DNA of 64,000 bases from Chitinophaga pinensis (GTDB lineage: Bacteria; Bacteroidota; Bacteroidia; UKL13-3): assembly GCA_945860865.1 (NCBI GenBank), contig CAMARW010000011.1, forward strand, positions 1-64,000, written 5' to 3'. The notes under the pieces were generated by a model that was not told the origin of the DNA, searched no databases, and saw only the letters and a program-made list of their open reading frames with translations. The first letter of the stretch is position 1. Every line of letters begins with the position of its first letter. Shown here piece after piece: positions 35,035 through 43,282 of the stretch. A program made the position numbers and the translations under genes.

Positions 35035-38000
35035 TTACATATTTCTGCGATATTGCCCACCAACCTCAAACAAAGCCTGGGTAATTTGTCCCAAAGAGCA
35101 ATATTTTACCGTTTCCATTAATGCTTCAAAAATGTTTTGATTGTGTATGGCCACATGTTGCAATTGCTTCAACATAATTATGCCTTTCTCTTCATTCATT
35201 TTCTTCAATTCATTTAACCTGCTAATCTGAAATTCCTTCTCTTCAGTAGTAGAGCGAATTACCTCTTTTGGTAAAACAGTTGGGGAACCTTTCGATGATA
35301 AGAAGGTGTTTACGCCAATAATTGGAAACTCTCCCGTATGTTTTTGCATTTCGTAGAACATACTTTCTTCCTGAATTTTATTGCGTTGGTACATGGTTTC
35401 CATCGCACCTAAAACGCCGCCTCTTTCGGTAATTTTATCAAATTCGGTTAAAACAGCTTCTTCAACCAAATCTGTAAGCTCTTCTATTATAAAAGCACCT
35501 TGCAGTGGGTTTTCATTTTTGGTTAAACCCAGTTCTTTATTAATAATTAACTGAATGGCCATAGCCCTGCGCACCGATTCTTCGGTAGGCGTGGTAATTG
35601 CCTCGTCATACGCATTGGTATGTAAGCTATTGCAATTATCGTAAATGGCATACAAAGCTTGCAGTGTAGTGCGTATATCATTAAAATCTATCTCTTGCGC
35701 GTGCAAACTTCTACCGCTGGTTTGTATGTGGTATTTTAGCATCTGACTACGCTCATTACCACCATATTTTAACTTCATGGCTTTGGCCCAAATTCTTCTG
35801 GCAACTCTACCAATTACGGCATATTCTGGATCAATGCCGTTAGAGAAGAAGAAAGATAAATTGGGAGCAAAATCATCAATATTCATGCCTCTACTGAGGT
35901 AATACTCTACAAAGGTAAATCCGTTTGAAAGGGTAAGAGCCAATTGGGTTAAAGGATTTGCACCTGCTTCTGCAATATGGTAACCACTTATAGAAACAGA
36001 ATAAAAATTACGCACGCCTTCATTAATAAAATATTGCTGCACATCGCCCATTACGCGCAAGCTAAATTCTGTAGAAAAGATACAGGTATTCTGCGCTTGG
36101 TCTTCTTTTAAGATATCGGCCTGAACCGTTCCTCTTACTTGCTTTAAGGTCTCTTTCTTAATTTTTTGGTATACATCTGCTGGCAGAACCATATCGCCTG
36201 TTACGCCTAATAGCATCAATCCTAAACCATCGTTTCCTTCTGGTAGGGTTTCGTTATAAACTGGTCTTGCTAGGCCTTTGGCTTTGAATATAGCTTCAAT
36301 TTTAGCATTTATTTCGTCTTCTAAACCATTTTGCTTGATGTAGATCTCACATTGTTGGTCGATAGCAGCATTCATAAAAAAGGCACAGATAATTGCAGCC
36401 GGACCATTAATCGTCATGGAAACAGATGTCTTAGGGTCAGCCAAATTAAACCCAGAATATAGTTTTTTTGCCGCATCTAAACTCCAAACGCTTACGCCAG
36501 AATTACCAATTTTACCGTAAATATCTGGTCTATGGTCGGGGTCGTTACCGTACAAAGTAACCGAATCAAATGCCGTGCTCAAACGCGCCGCTGGCATGCC
36601 TAAGCTCACATAGTGGAAACGTTTGTTGGTGCGCTCTGGTCCGCCTTCTCCGGCAAACATTCTGGTTGGGTCTTCGCCTTCTCTCTTAAACGGATAAATA
36701 CCCGATGTATAAGGGAATTCTCCTGGGAAGTTTTCTTTTAAAGCCCAAATTAAAATATCGCCCCAGCCTTTAAATTTAGGCACTGCTACTTTCGGAATTT
36801 GCGAATGGGAGAGCGATTCTGAATGTGTTTTTATCTTTATTTCTTTATCGCGTACCTTAAAAACATAATACTCATTTTTGTATAAATTGAGTTTATCTTC
36901 CCAAGTTTCTAATATAATTTTATTGCGCGGATCTAAGTCTAAGGCAACTTGGTGGTAGGTTTCATCTAGGCCTTTTAATAGGCGGTCTATGTCTTCTAGT
37001 TTCGACTCTTTAATGGTATTCATCGCCGAGTATAATCCAAATAACTTATCGGCAATGGCAGCTTGTTTCTGAACCCACTTATCATAGTTTCTATTGGTTT
37101 CAGAAATTTCGGATAAATAGCGTGTTCTAGCAGGAGGGATGATGTAGATTTTTTCACTCATTTCTTCGCTAATGGTATACGAAGAGTTAAGGGGCGCTCC
37201 TGTTTTTTCAACCACTTTATCCATTACTGCTTTATATAATCGATTCATGCCTGGGTCGTTAAACTGCGAGGCAATAGTGCCGTACACAGGCATGGTATCT
37301 GGATTTACATCAAACAATAAATGGTTGCGTTGGTATTGTTTTTTTACATCTCTAATGGCATCTAAGGCACCCTTTTTATCAAACTTATTGATGGCAATAA
37401 TGTCGGCAAAATCCAACATGTCTATTTTTTCTAATTGGGTTGCTGCGCCATACTCAGGTGTCATTACATACAAAGCGGTATTACTATGTTCAATAATTTC
37501 TGTATCGCTTTGACCAATACCAGAAGTTTCTAAAATGATTAAATCAAAATTGGCTGCTTTAACAATATCTACTGCTTCCTTTACATATTTAGATAGCGCT
37601 AAATTACTCTGCCTGGTTGCCAATGAACGCATGTAAACCCTATCATTTTTAATGGAGTTCATGCGAATTCTATCGCCTAGTAAAGCACCGCCTGTTTTTC
37701 TTTTACTAGGGTCAACCGAAATAATGGCAATGTGTTTCTCTGGAAAATCGAGTAAAAATCTTCTCACTAGTTCATCAACCAAAGAAGATTTACCTGCGCC
37801 GCCGGTTCCGGTAATACCCAAAACGGGTACATCATTTATCTTCCAATGAGCTTGTTGCAGGTTTTTATGAAAATCTTCTGGAAAGTTTTCTGCTGCCGAA
37901 ATTAAGCGAGCAATAGATTTATAATCTCTGTCTTTTAAATGTTTAACCTCATCATTTAGGTTGGCTCCTGTGGCAAAATCACATTTCTGTAGCATGTCGT

Positions 38001-38409
38001 TTATCATGCCTTGTAAGCCCATCGTGCGCCCGTCATCTGGGTGGTAAATACGGGTAATTCCGTAGGCTTGTAATTCGGCAATTTCTTCTGGTAAAATGGT
38101 TCCGCCACCACCGCCAAATATGCGAATGTGGCTGCAATCTTTTGCTTTCAGAAGATCGTACATGTATTTAAAATACTCCACATGTCCACCTTGGTAGCTT
38201 GTCATGGCAATGGCATTGGCATCTTCTTGTATGGCAGTATTTACAACTTCTTCGGCACTTCTATCATGCCCTAAATGGATAACTTCTGCGCCACTTGCCT
38301 GAATAATTCTGCGCATGATATTGATGGCAGCATCATGTCCGTCGAATAAGCTGGCAGCGGTTACTACCCTGATTTTATTTTTTGGGGTATATTTTTCTAT
38401 ATTTTCCAT
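35035..38409 (-). CDS. icmF: Fused isobutyryl-CoA mutase-type acyl-CoA mutase (IcmF)
   Basis: An 1124-residue fusion in IcmF order. The N-terminal B12-binding domain has [15 protein letters not shown] (axial His25). A MeaB-like G-protein chaperone domain follows, with the P-loop GTGGAGKSS near residue 203 and INKFDKKGA. The C-terminal (alpha/beta)8 mutase domain (from about 560) includes [38 protein letters not shown] and [10 protein letters not shown]. The Phe in [10 protein letters not shown] is characteristic of IcmF rather than methylmalonyl-CoA mutase, which has Tyr/Arg there. It should isomerise isobutyryl-CoA and n-butyryl-CoA (or a related branched acyl-CoA) with adenosylcobalamin. 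It is monocistronic with its own promoter box. Confidence 0.93.
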   Translation of the reverse strand: MENIEKYTPKNKIRVVTAASLFDGHDAAINIMRRIIQASGAEVIHLGHDRSAEEVVNTAIQEDANAIAMTSYQGGHVEYFKYMYDLLKAKDCSHIRIFGGGGGTILPEEIAELQAYGITRIYHPDDGRTMGLQGMINDMLQKCDFATGANLNDEVKHLKDRDYKSIARLISAAENFPEDFHKNLQQAHWKINDVPVLGITGTGGAGKSSLVDELVRRFLLDFPEKHIAIISVDPSKRKTGGALLGDRIRMNSIKNDRVYMRSLATRQSNLALSKYVKEAVDIVKAANFDLIILETSGIGQSDTEIIEHSNTALYVMTPEYGAATQLEKIDMLDFADIIAINKFDKKGALDAIRDVKKQYQRNHLLFDVNPDTMPVYGTIASQFNDPGMNRLYKAVMDKVVEKTGAPLNSSYTISEEMSEKIYIIPPARTRYLSEISETNRNYDKWVQKQAAIADKLFGLYSAMNTIKESKLEDIDRLLKGLDETYHQVALDLDPRNKIILETWEDKLNLYKNEYYVFKVRDKEIKIKTHSESLSHSQIPKVAVPKFKGWGDILIWALKENFPGEFPYTSGIYPFKREGEDPTRMFAGEGGPERTNKRFHYVSLGMPAARLSTAFDSVTLYGNDPDHRPDIYGKIGNSGVSVWSLDAAKKLYSGFNLADPKTSVSMTINGPAAIICAFFMNAAIDQQCEIYIKQNGLEDEINAKIEAIFKAKGLARPVYNETLPEGNDGLGLMLLGVTGDMVLPADVYQKIKKETLKQVRGTVQADILKEDQAQNTCIFSTEFSLRVMGDVQQYFINEGVRNFYSVSISGYHIAEAGANPLTQLALTLSNGFTFVEYYLSRGMNIDDFAPNLSFFFSNGIDPEYAVIGRVARRIWAKAMKLKYGGNERSQMLKYHIQTSGRSLHAQEIDFNDIRTTLQALYAIYDNCNSLHTNAYDEAITTPTEESVRRAMAIQLIINKELGLTKNENPLQGAFIIEELTDLVEEAVLTEFDKITERGGVLGAMETMYQRNKIQEESMFYEMQKHTGEFPIIGVNTFLSSKGSPTVLPKEVIRSTTEEKEFQISRLNELKKMNEEKGIIMLKQLQHVAIHNQNIFEALMETVKYCSLGQITQALFEVGGQYRRNM

Positions 38410-38434
38410 AAAGAATATGAGCGTGTTTAAACCA

Positions 38435-38442
38435 CAAAAATA
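38435..38442 (-). promoter_or_regulatory. -7 promoter box upstream of icmF
   Basis: TATTTTTG on the minus strand, 25 nt before the ATG. No -33 element at the usual spacing. Confidence 0.45.
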
Positions 38443-38481
38443 GGGTTTTGCCCCATAAAAGAAAGCGCTTTTGCGTATTTA

Positions 38482-39234
38482 TTAAAAGCGGTATCCAAAT
38501 GCGTTGCGCACATTTAGGGTATTATTGGGAAACCCTTTCGCTGGCAACGAATTATAGTTTTGGATAAGGCCAAACCTAAACGACAATTTTTGGGTGATGC
38601 GCCATTCTGCCTTGAGCTCTGTGAGTAACCTAAAATCGCTAAAATCTATGAGGTCGGGTTGGTAATAACATACCAAATCAAAGTTAAAATGTTTCTCTTT
38701 AAAATATAGGAAAGACAAGTAAAAGCTCATTCTGTTTTTAACGTTATTTACCAATTCATCGGTTGTTTTTTCGTACTCGTACATCCACATAGCGCCGGTA
38801 AAAACTTTCATACTATCAGCGTATAATATCCGCAAACGCGGACCAGCGCCTAATAATCCCCTGAATTTTAAGCCTATTTGCTCGTTAAATTGAGTTTGTG
38901 CAAATGCTTCTCCACTTAAATAAGGTTTTATGGCGCGTTTATAGCGCAAATGTTGGTAACCATTTAAGGCTAAATTATTGGCATTGGCTCGAACCAAATT
39001 AAACTCGTTGATGAATAAATAAGAGTTGATATCTTGGTTTTTGAGTAGATTTATTTTGTTTCCAGCATTTATAATTTGATTTTGGTTCTGGATTAGGTTA
39101 AAATTCAATTCAATATTGCCATGCCAAAGCGTATCTTGTGTGTCGTATTGCCGTGATTCAATATTGATAACTTGTTGAGCCTTAACAACGAAGGAGAGAA
39201 AGAGAAAGAGTAAGAGAAATAATTTTGTTTTCAA
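38482..39234 (-). CDS. DUF481-like outer-membrane beta-barrel protein
   Basis: About 250 residues. I chose a TTG start at 39234, which gives the textbook signal peptide MKTKLFLLLFLFLSFVVKAQ; an ATG 14 codons upstream (39276) adds a Phe-rich extension and lies beyond a TAnnTTTG box that ends 5 nt before the TTG. The mature protein alternates hydrophobic and polar residues in short strands (LWHGNIELNFNLIQNQNQ, RLRILYADSMKVFTGAMWMY) and ends with Phe (NAFGYRF), typical of barrel proteins inserted by the BAM complex. DUF481 members have no settled function. Divergent from the DUF5606 gene. Confidence 0.78.
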   Translation of the reverse strand: MKTKLFLLLFLFLSFVVKAQQVINIESRQYDTQDTLWHGNIELNFNLIQNQNQIINAGNKINLLKNQDINSYLFINEFNLVRANANNLALNGYQHLRYKRAIKPYLSGEAFAQTQFNEQIGLKFRGLLGAGPRLRILYADSMKVFTGAMWMYEYEKTTDELVNNVKNRMSFYLSFLYFKEKHFNFDLVCYYQPDLIDFSDFRLLTELKAEWRITQKLSFRFGLIQNYNSLPAKGFPNNTLNVRNAFGYRF

Positions 39235-39239
39235 TGCTT

Positions 39240-39247
39240 CAAAAATA
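39240..39247 (-). promoter_or_regulatory. -7 promoter box next to the DUF481 start
   Basis: TATTTTTG on the minus strand, ending 5 nt before the proposed TTG start at 39234. It decides the start choice for that gene and predicts a leaderless mRNA. Confidence 0.45.
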
Positions 39248-39290
39248 AAAAAAACGAAAGAATTAAAGGTGCTCAAATTTTAATTTTTAT

Positions 39291-39298
39291 TACATTTG
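39291..39298 (+). promoter_or_regulatory. -7 promoter box of the DUF5606 gene
   Basis: TACATTTG, 21 nt before the ATG at 39320. It lies back to back with the DUF481 promoter box 43 bp away. Confidence 0.5.
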
Positions 39299-39319
39299 TT
39301 GCCCTTAAATATAAATAGT

Positions 39320-39910
39320 ATGGAATTAAAAGACGTGGTTGCTATCGCCGGACAAAGTGGTTTACATAAAATTGTTGGAAGAAGTAAAAATGGTTTAATC
39401 GTTGAAACTATTGGCAATGGCAGAAGATTTTCTACCAGTTTCCAAGATAAAGTTTCTGTGTTAGAAGATATTTCTATTTACACATTAGAAGAAGACATGC
39501 GCCTGCATTTAGTATTGCTAAAATTGAAAGAGAATGGTAATGCGCCAGCAGCTAAAGACGATATGAAAATGATTCGTTCGTTTTTAATTGAACTTATAAA
39601 CTTAGACAGTGAACGCGTTTACGATAACGATATCAAGAAGTTACTAAACTGGTTTCATACTTTAAAAGATGTATTAGATTTTGATAAGTTGAAATCGGCA
39701 AGTGAGGCTTTAGATGCTGATGTTGCAGCAGAAAATGATGCACCTGAAACAAACGCAGAGGCGCCAATAGAAGAAGCAAAACCTAAAAAAGCGGCTGCCA
39801 AGAAAACGGCTGCGCCTAAAACGGCAACGCCTAAAAATACAGCTGCTCCTAAGGCAAATACCAAAGGTGCCGGTGCTTCAAAAACAAGTTACAGACCAAA
39901 AGCAGTGTAG
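39320..39910 (+). CDS. DUF5606 protein with histone H1-like Lys/Ala-rich tail
   Basis: 196 residues. The first 125 match the Bacteroidota DUF5606 domain: MELKDVVAIAGQSGLHKIVG, SKNGLIVETI, KVSVLEDISIYTLEED and VYDNDIKKLLNWFHTL. From about residue 150 there is a low-complexity tail of K, A, P and T (KKAAAKKTAAPKTATPKN...) ending in SYRPKAV, like the C-terminus of histone H1-type and other nucleic-acid-binding proteins. An acidic Glu/Ala segment lies between the two. A role in binding DNA or RNA through the tail is an inference; the domain's function is unknown. Start ATG 39320. A terminator follows at 39931-39968. Confidence 0.88.
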   Translation: MELKDVVAIAGQSGLHKIVGRSKNGLIVETIGNGRRFSTSFQDKVSVLEDISIYTLEEDMRLHLVLLKLKENGNAPAAKDDMKMIRSFLIELINLDSERVYDNDIKKLLNWFHTLKDVLDFDKLKSASEALDADVAAENDAPETNAEAPIEEAKPKKAAAKKTAAPKTATPKNTAAPKANTKGAGASKTSYRPKAV

Positions 39911-39930
39911 TTTTTTAAATTTTATAATGA

Positions 39931-39968
39931 AAATGGGTTAATGAATTTTAAATTTGTTAACCCATTTT
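39931..39968 (+). terminator. Rho-independent terminator after DUF5606
   Basis: Stem AAATGGGTTAA / TTAACCCATTT with a 13- to 15-nt AT loop and a T8 tail, 20 nt after the stop. Confidence 0.8.
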
Positions 39969-39991
39969 TTTTAATTAATTTGCTAGGAGAA

Positions 39992-40022
39992 GTCCATAGT
40001 CGATAGTCCATGGTCTATGGAC
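39992..40022. repeat. Palindromic intergenic repeat
   Basis: GTCCATAG (39992-39999) and CTATGGAC (40015-40022) are perfect inverted arms; a partial internal copy (GATAGTCCATGG) sits between them. It lies between a terminator and the M3 peptidase start and contains a spurious ATG (40010). Confidence 0.6.
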
Positions 40023-40042
40023 CAAAAATTAACAACCAAATT

Positions 40043-41746
40043 ATGATTACAATAACCCATCACAAATTTTTAGCCGATAAGTTAAAGGTAACTTCTTGGG
40101 ATGTTTTAGCTCCGTATTTTGAGCAGTTGTTGCAGCGCGAGATAAACTCGGTTGCAGAACTAGAGACGTGGTTATTGCACCGCAGCGAATTGGAAGCTTT
40201 TGTAAGCGAAAATTTAGCTTGGCGCTATGTAAAAATGACCTGCGATACCAACAATAAAGAGTTGGAAGATGCCTATTTGTTTTTTGTAAATGAGATTGAA
40301 CCTAAGATAGCTCCGTACAATGATTTGCTTAATAAAAAAATGATGGCGAGTCCTTTTGTAAACGAGTTGGATCAGGCCAAATATTTTATATACTTACGTG
40401 GCATAAAGCAAGAGATGGCCATTTTTAGAGAAGAGAACGTGCCTTTGCAAGCCAAAGTGGCTGCTACTTCGCAAAAATATGGAACTATTATTGGCTCCTT
40501 AATGGTTGAAATGGAAGGCAAAGAAATCACCTTGCAACAGGCTTCTAATTATTTAAAAAATACCGACAGAGCCTTGCGCGAAGAAGCCTTTATGAAAATT
40601 AATGAAGCCCGAGCAGCCAAGGCAGATGAGTTGGATACTTTGTTTGATGAATTGATTGCCTTGCGTCATCAAATAGCTGTGAATGCTGGTTTTGCCAATT
40701 ACCGCGATTATAAGTTTGCCGAAATGGGCAGGTTTGATTATGCGCCGCAAGATTGTTTTAACTTTCATGAGGCCATTCAAAAGCAGGTAATACCTTTGGT
40801 AAAGGTGTTTAACGAGAAGCGTTTGGCGGCTTTGGGGCATACCTTAAAACCTTGGGATATGGAGGTGGATGTAGAAAATAAACCAGCCTTAGAACCTTTT
40901 ACAAGCGGATTGGATTTGTTGGACAAGACCATCAAATGTTTCTCCAAAATTGATGATTATTTTGCTTACTGCATCAAAACCATGGATGATATGGGCCGAC
41001 TAGATTTAGAGAGCAGAAAGGGCAAAGCGCCGGGTGGCTACAATTACCCAATGGCAGAAACCAATGTGCCTTTTATATTTATGAATGCCGCCAGTAGTAC
41101 CAGAGATGTAGAAACCATGGTACACGAGGGCGGACACGCAGTGCATTCTTTTTTGAGCAAAGATTTGGAATTAGCTGCGTTTAAAAATTGCCCCAGTGAA
41201 GTAGCAGAATTGGCCAGCATGAGCATGGAGTTAATTAGCTATGATGGTTTAGATGCATATTATCCTGAGCCAAGCGATTTAAAGCGCGCCAAGGAAGAAC
41301 ACCTAGAAGGCATTATCAAAATTTTACCGTGGATTGCCACCATAGATAAGTTTCAACATTGGATTTATACCAACCCTCAGCACACCGCTGCAGATAGAAA
41401 AAATTACTGGCTGAACCTAAGCAAAGAATTTGGAACAGGCATGGTAGATTGGCAAGGTTTAGAGCATTTTCAGGCTTATACTTGGCAGAAACAATTGCAT
41501 TTATATGAGGTGCCATTTTATTACATAGAATATGGCATGGCGCAACTAGGAGCCTTATCTGTTTGGCGTAATTATTTGCAAGATAAAACCAAAGCCGTAA
41601 TGCAATATAAAGAAGCCTTGAGTTTGGGTTATACCAAAACCATTGGAGAAATATACGAAGCAGCCGGCGTAAAATTTGATTTCTCTGAAAGCTATATTCA
41701 AAGCCTGATGGCTTTTGTTTCGGAGGAGTTGAAGAAGTTGGAGTAA
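40043..41746 (+). CDS. M3-family oligoendopeptidase (zinc metallopeptidase)
   Basis: A 567-residue cytosolic enzyme of the M3B (PepF-like) peptidases that cleaves short peptides. The zinc motif HEGGHAVHSFL carries HExxH, followed about 28 residues later by the third ligand Glu in the SMSMELIS helix. PMAETNVPFIFMNAASSTRDVETMVHEGGH is the usual active-site block, and YTWQKQLHLYEVPFYYIEYGMAQ the C-terminal one. The ATG at 40043 (MITITHHKF) was chosen because an upstream in-frame ATG at 40010 lies within a palindromic repeat. It is a single-gene unit, followed by a 0.9-kb stretch of decayed genes. Confidence 0.93.
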   Translation: MITITHHKFLADKLKVTSWDVLAPYFEQLLQREINSVAELETWLLHRSELEAFVSENLAWRYVKMTCDTNNKELEDAYLFFVNEIEPKIAPYNDLLNKKMMASPFVNELDQAKYFIYLRGIKQEMAIFREENVPLQAKVAATSQKYGTIIGSLMVEMEGKEITLQQASNYLKNTDRALREEAFMKINEARAAKADELDTLFDELIALRHQIAVNAGFANYRDYKFAEMGRFDYAPQDCFNFHEAIQKQVIPLVKVFNEKRLAALGHTLKPWDMEVDVENKPALEPFTSGLDLLDKTIKCFSKIDDYFAYCIKTMDDMGRLDLESRKGKAPGGYNYPMAETNVPFIFMNAASSTRDVETMVHEGGHAVHSFLSKDLELAAFKNCPSEVAELASMSMELISYDGLDAYYPEPSDLKRAKEEHLEGIIKILPWIATIDKFQHWIYTNPQHTAADRKNYWLNLSKEFGTGMVDWQGLEHFQAYTWQKQLHLYEVPFYYIEYGMAQLGALSVWRNYLQDKTKAVMQYKEALSLGYTKTIGEIYEAAGVKFDFSESYIQSLMAFVSEELKKLE

Positions 41747-41784
41747 GCTACAAAACAATGAAAACCTATGAACTATAATAACCT

Positions 41785-41974
41785 ATGAACAAAGAAACCG
41801 CAATTAAACTATTTGAAGAAAAACAAGTGCGCAGCCTTTGATGCAGAGCAAGAGAAATGGTATATTTCTATTGTAGATGTGATTGAAATATTGACAGGAA
41901 CAGATCGCCCAAGAAAATATTGGAGCGATTTTAATAGAGAGAATCTGATAATAGGTCTTGAACTCAAATTCTAA
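41785..41974 (+). pseudogene. BRO-N/antirepressor-like gene remnant (frameshifted and truncated)
   Basis: Starting at ATG 41785, the first frame reads MNKETAIKLFEEKQVRSL and stops; shifting frame gives DAEQEKWYISIVDVIEILTG, then TDRPRKYWSD and a junk end at TAA 41972. Intact relatives (BRO-N/Bro family, DinD-like proteins) continue RS-L-W-D-AEQEKWYxSIVDVV and run to over 200 residues, so two bases are missing at the Trp codon and the 3' two-thirds are deleted. The family is often found on phages and islands. Confidence 0.8.
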
Positions 41975-41980
41975 GATATT

Positions 41981-42246
41981 TTATGGAAAGCCTTTATAAA
42001 TATCTTTTCTGTGTTCAAATACTACAAAATAAACAATCTCTTTTTCAATCTTCAAGCCAATTCTATATTCACCAACCCGAATCCTATAGTGAAAGTTGAA
42101 CCATTTAGTTTTTTTAAATTATGCACTTGAGATATGTTTTCAGCAGATTCTACCTGTAATATTGATTGATAAATTGCATTTTGGAGTGAATTGTTTTTCA
42201 GCTTTTTGAGTTCTTTAAGAAATGACTTTTTAAAGTCTACCTTCAT
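41981..42246 (-). pseudogene. RelE/ParE-type toxin gene with a single-base frameshift
   Basis: ATG at 42246 begins MKVDFKKSFLKELKKLKNNS, a RelE/ParE-like start, and continues to HNLKKLNGST. The frame then goes wrong, while the next frame continues exactly as the family does: FHYRIRVGEYRIGLKIEK, then YFVVFEHRKDIYKGFP and TAA at 41981-41983. Total length is 266 bases, one short of 89 codons, so a single T is missing from a T run near 42095-42100. The ATG overlaps the antitoxin stop (ATGA). The encoded toxin would lack its catalytic C-terminal half. Confidence 0.85.
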
Positions 42247-42440
42247 TTTCCTAGAGCTTTCATTACCTCAGACCTGCTAACATTCTTACTTTTCATACCA
42301 GCATCAATTCTCTTGGCAAATTGCCAATCCTCAACATCCGCACTAGAAAGCGGCTTTGCTGACATACCAAGTTTTTTAGCCAAACTTACAAGAAAAGATA
42401 TATCCGATTTGTTTTCGACATTTATTAGCACTGCTTTCAT
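42243..42440 (-). CDS. Antitoxin partner of the broken RelE/ParE toxin
   Basis: 65 residues, intact. The opening MKAVLINVENKSDISFLVSL and KLGMSAKPLSSADVEDWQFA are typical of small Bacteroidota antitoxins preceding RelE/ParE toxins, with the C-terminal part (KRIDAGMKSKNVSRSEVMKA) probably binding the toxin. No full ribbon-helix-helix signature is clear. It overlaps its toxin by 4 bp (ATGA) in antitoxin-first order, the usual translational coupling. Because the toxin is frameshifted, the antitoxin is the surviving half, like higA at the left end of the window. Confidence 0.75.
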   Translation of the reverse strand: MKAVLINVENKSDISFLVSLAKKLGMSAKPLSSADVEDWQFAKRIDAGMKSKNVSRSEVMKALGK

Positions 42441-42521
42441 GATAAATTAATTACTTCAAATGTCTTGAATTTTAATTAAAATGCCAAAATGATAATTTGC
42501 CGTATTTTACAGCGGCAGCGA

Positions 42522-42579
42522 GTCATTCCGACCGCAAGGGAGGAATCTTTATCGGGTTGAGGGCATCACTCGAAATGCC
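42522..42579. repeat. REP-like intergenic repeat with inverted ends
   Basis: GTCATTCCGACCGCAAGGGA at the left, and TCGAAATGCC at the right, which pairs 8 of 10 with the left GTCATTCCGA. The GTCATTCCGA...GAGGAATCT string looks like a dispersed REP-type element seen in many Bacteroidota intergenic regions. GC-rich against an AT-rich background. Confidence 0.6.
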
Positions 42580-42670
42580 ACATTTCCAAAGTTAAATAAG
42601 ATTTAACCTCAAACCCTACACATTCATTTACCAAATATTTTTCCTTACTTTGTAGCTTACAAATTGAGCG

Positions 42671-43279
42671 ATGAAAATATTTTGTATAGGTAGAAATTAC
42701 AGCGAACATGCCAAAGAACTGGGTAATGCCGTGCCAGAAAATCCGGTGGTATTTGCCAAGCCAGACACGGCTTTGTTAAAGAACGGTGAAGATTTTTATT
42801 TGCCAGCTTTTAGCAATGATGTGCACCACGAGCTAGAATTGGTTATCAAAATTGCTAAGGTGGGCAAAAATATTCAAGAGAAATTTGCGGCTAATTATTA
42901 TAACGAAATTGGTTTAGGAATAGACTTTACAGCCCGCGATTTGCAAGCTCAACTCAAATCTAAAGGCTTGCCTTGGGAACTTGCCAAAGGCTTTGATGGC
43001 TCTGCACCCATTGGGAATTTTATTTCCGTGCACGACTTAGACCTTAACAATATCAACTTTTCTTTGCTTAAAAACGGCCAATTGGTTCAAACCGGAAATA
43101 GCAAGGATATGATTTTTGATTTTGCAAAAATCATCAGTTTTATTTCCCAATATTTTACCTTAAAGGTGGGCGATTTAATTTATACCGGAACACCCGCGGG
43201 AGTTGGTCCTGTTGCCATTGGCGATGTGTTAGAAGGCTTTATTGCCGACAAACCTATGCTAAAATTTGGAGTGAAATAA
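42671..43279 (+). CDS. Fumarylacetoacetate hydrolase-family enzyme (FAHD1-like)
   Basis: A 202-residue FAH-fold enzyme. The opening MKIFCIGRNYSEHAKELGN, FAKPDTALL, the acidic metal-site HHELELVIKI and GIDFTARDLQ, and C-terminal GDLIYTGTPAGVGPV are all standard. Single-domain FAH proteins of this length act as acylpyruvase or oxaloacetate decarboxylase, or on 2-oxo-3-enoate type substrates; I cannot choose among these. It precedes the M23 gene by 3 bp (TTG start), suggesting co-transcription. Confidence 0.92.
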   Translation: MKIFCIGRNYSEHAKELGNAVPENPVVFAKPDTALLKNGEDFYLPAFSNDVHHELELVIKIAKVGKNIQEKFAANYYNEIGLGIDFTARDLQAQLKSKGLPWELAKGFDGSAPIGNFISVHDLDLNNINFSLLKNGQLVQTGNSKDMIFDFAKIISFISQYFTLKVGDLIYTGTPAGVGPVAIGDVLEGFIADKPMLKFGVK

Positions 43280-43282
43280 GCC

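Noticed and set aside
40010-40042. Longer start for the M3 peptidase
   Set aside because: The ATG lies within the GTCCATAG/CTATGGAC palindrome and adds no conserved residues.
41981-42246. Programmed frameshift in the RelE/ParE toxin instead of mutation
   Set aside because: No strong slippery heptamer with a stimulatory structure is evident at the shift point; a lost T in a T run is simpler. Kept only as an alternative.
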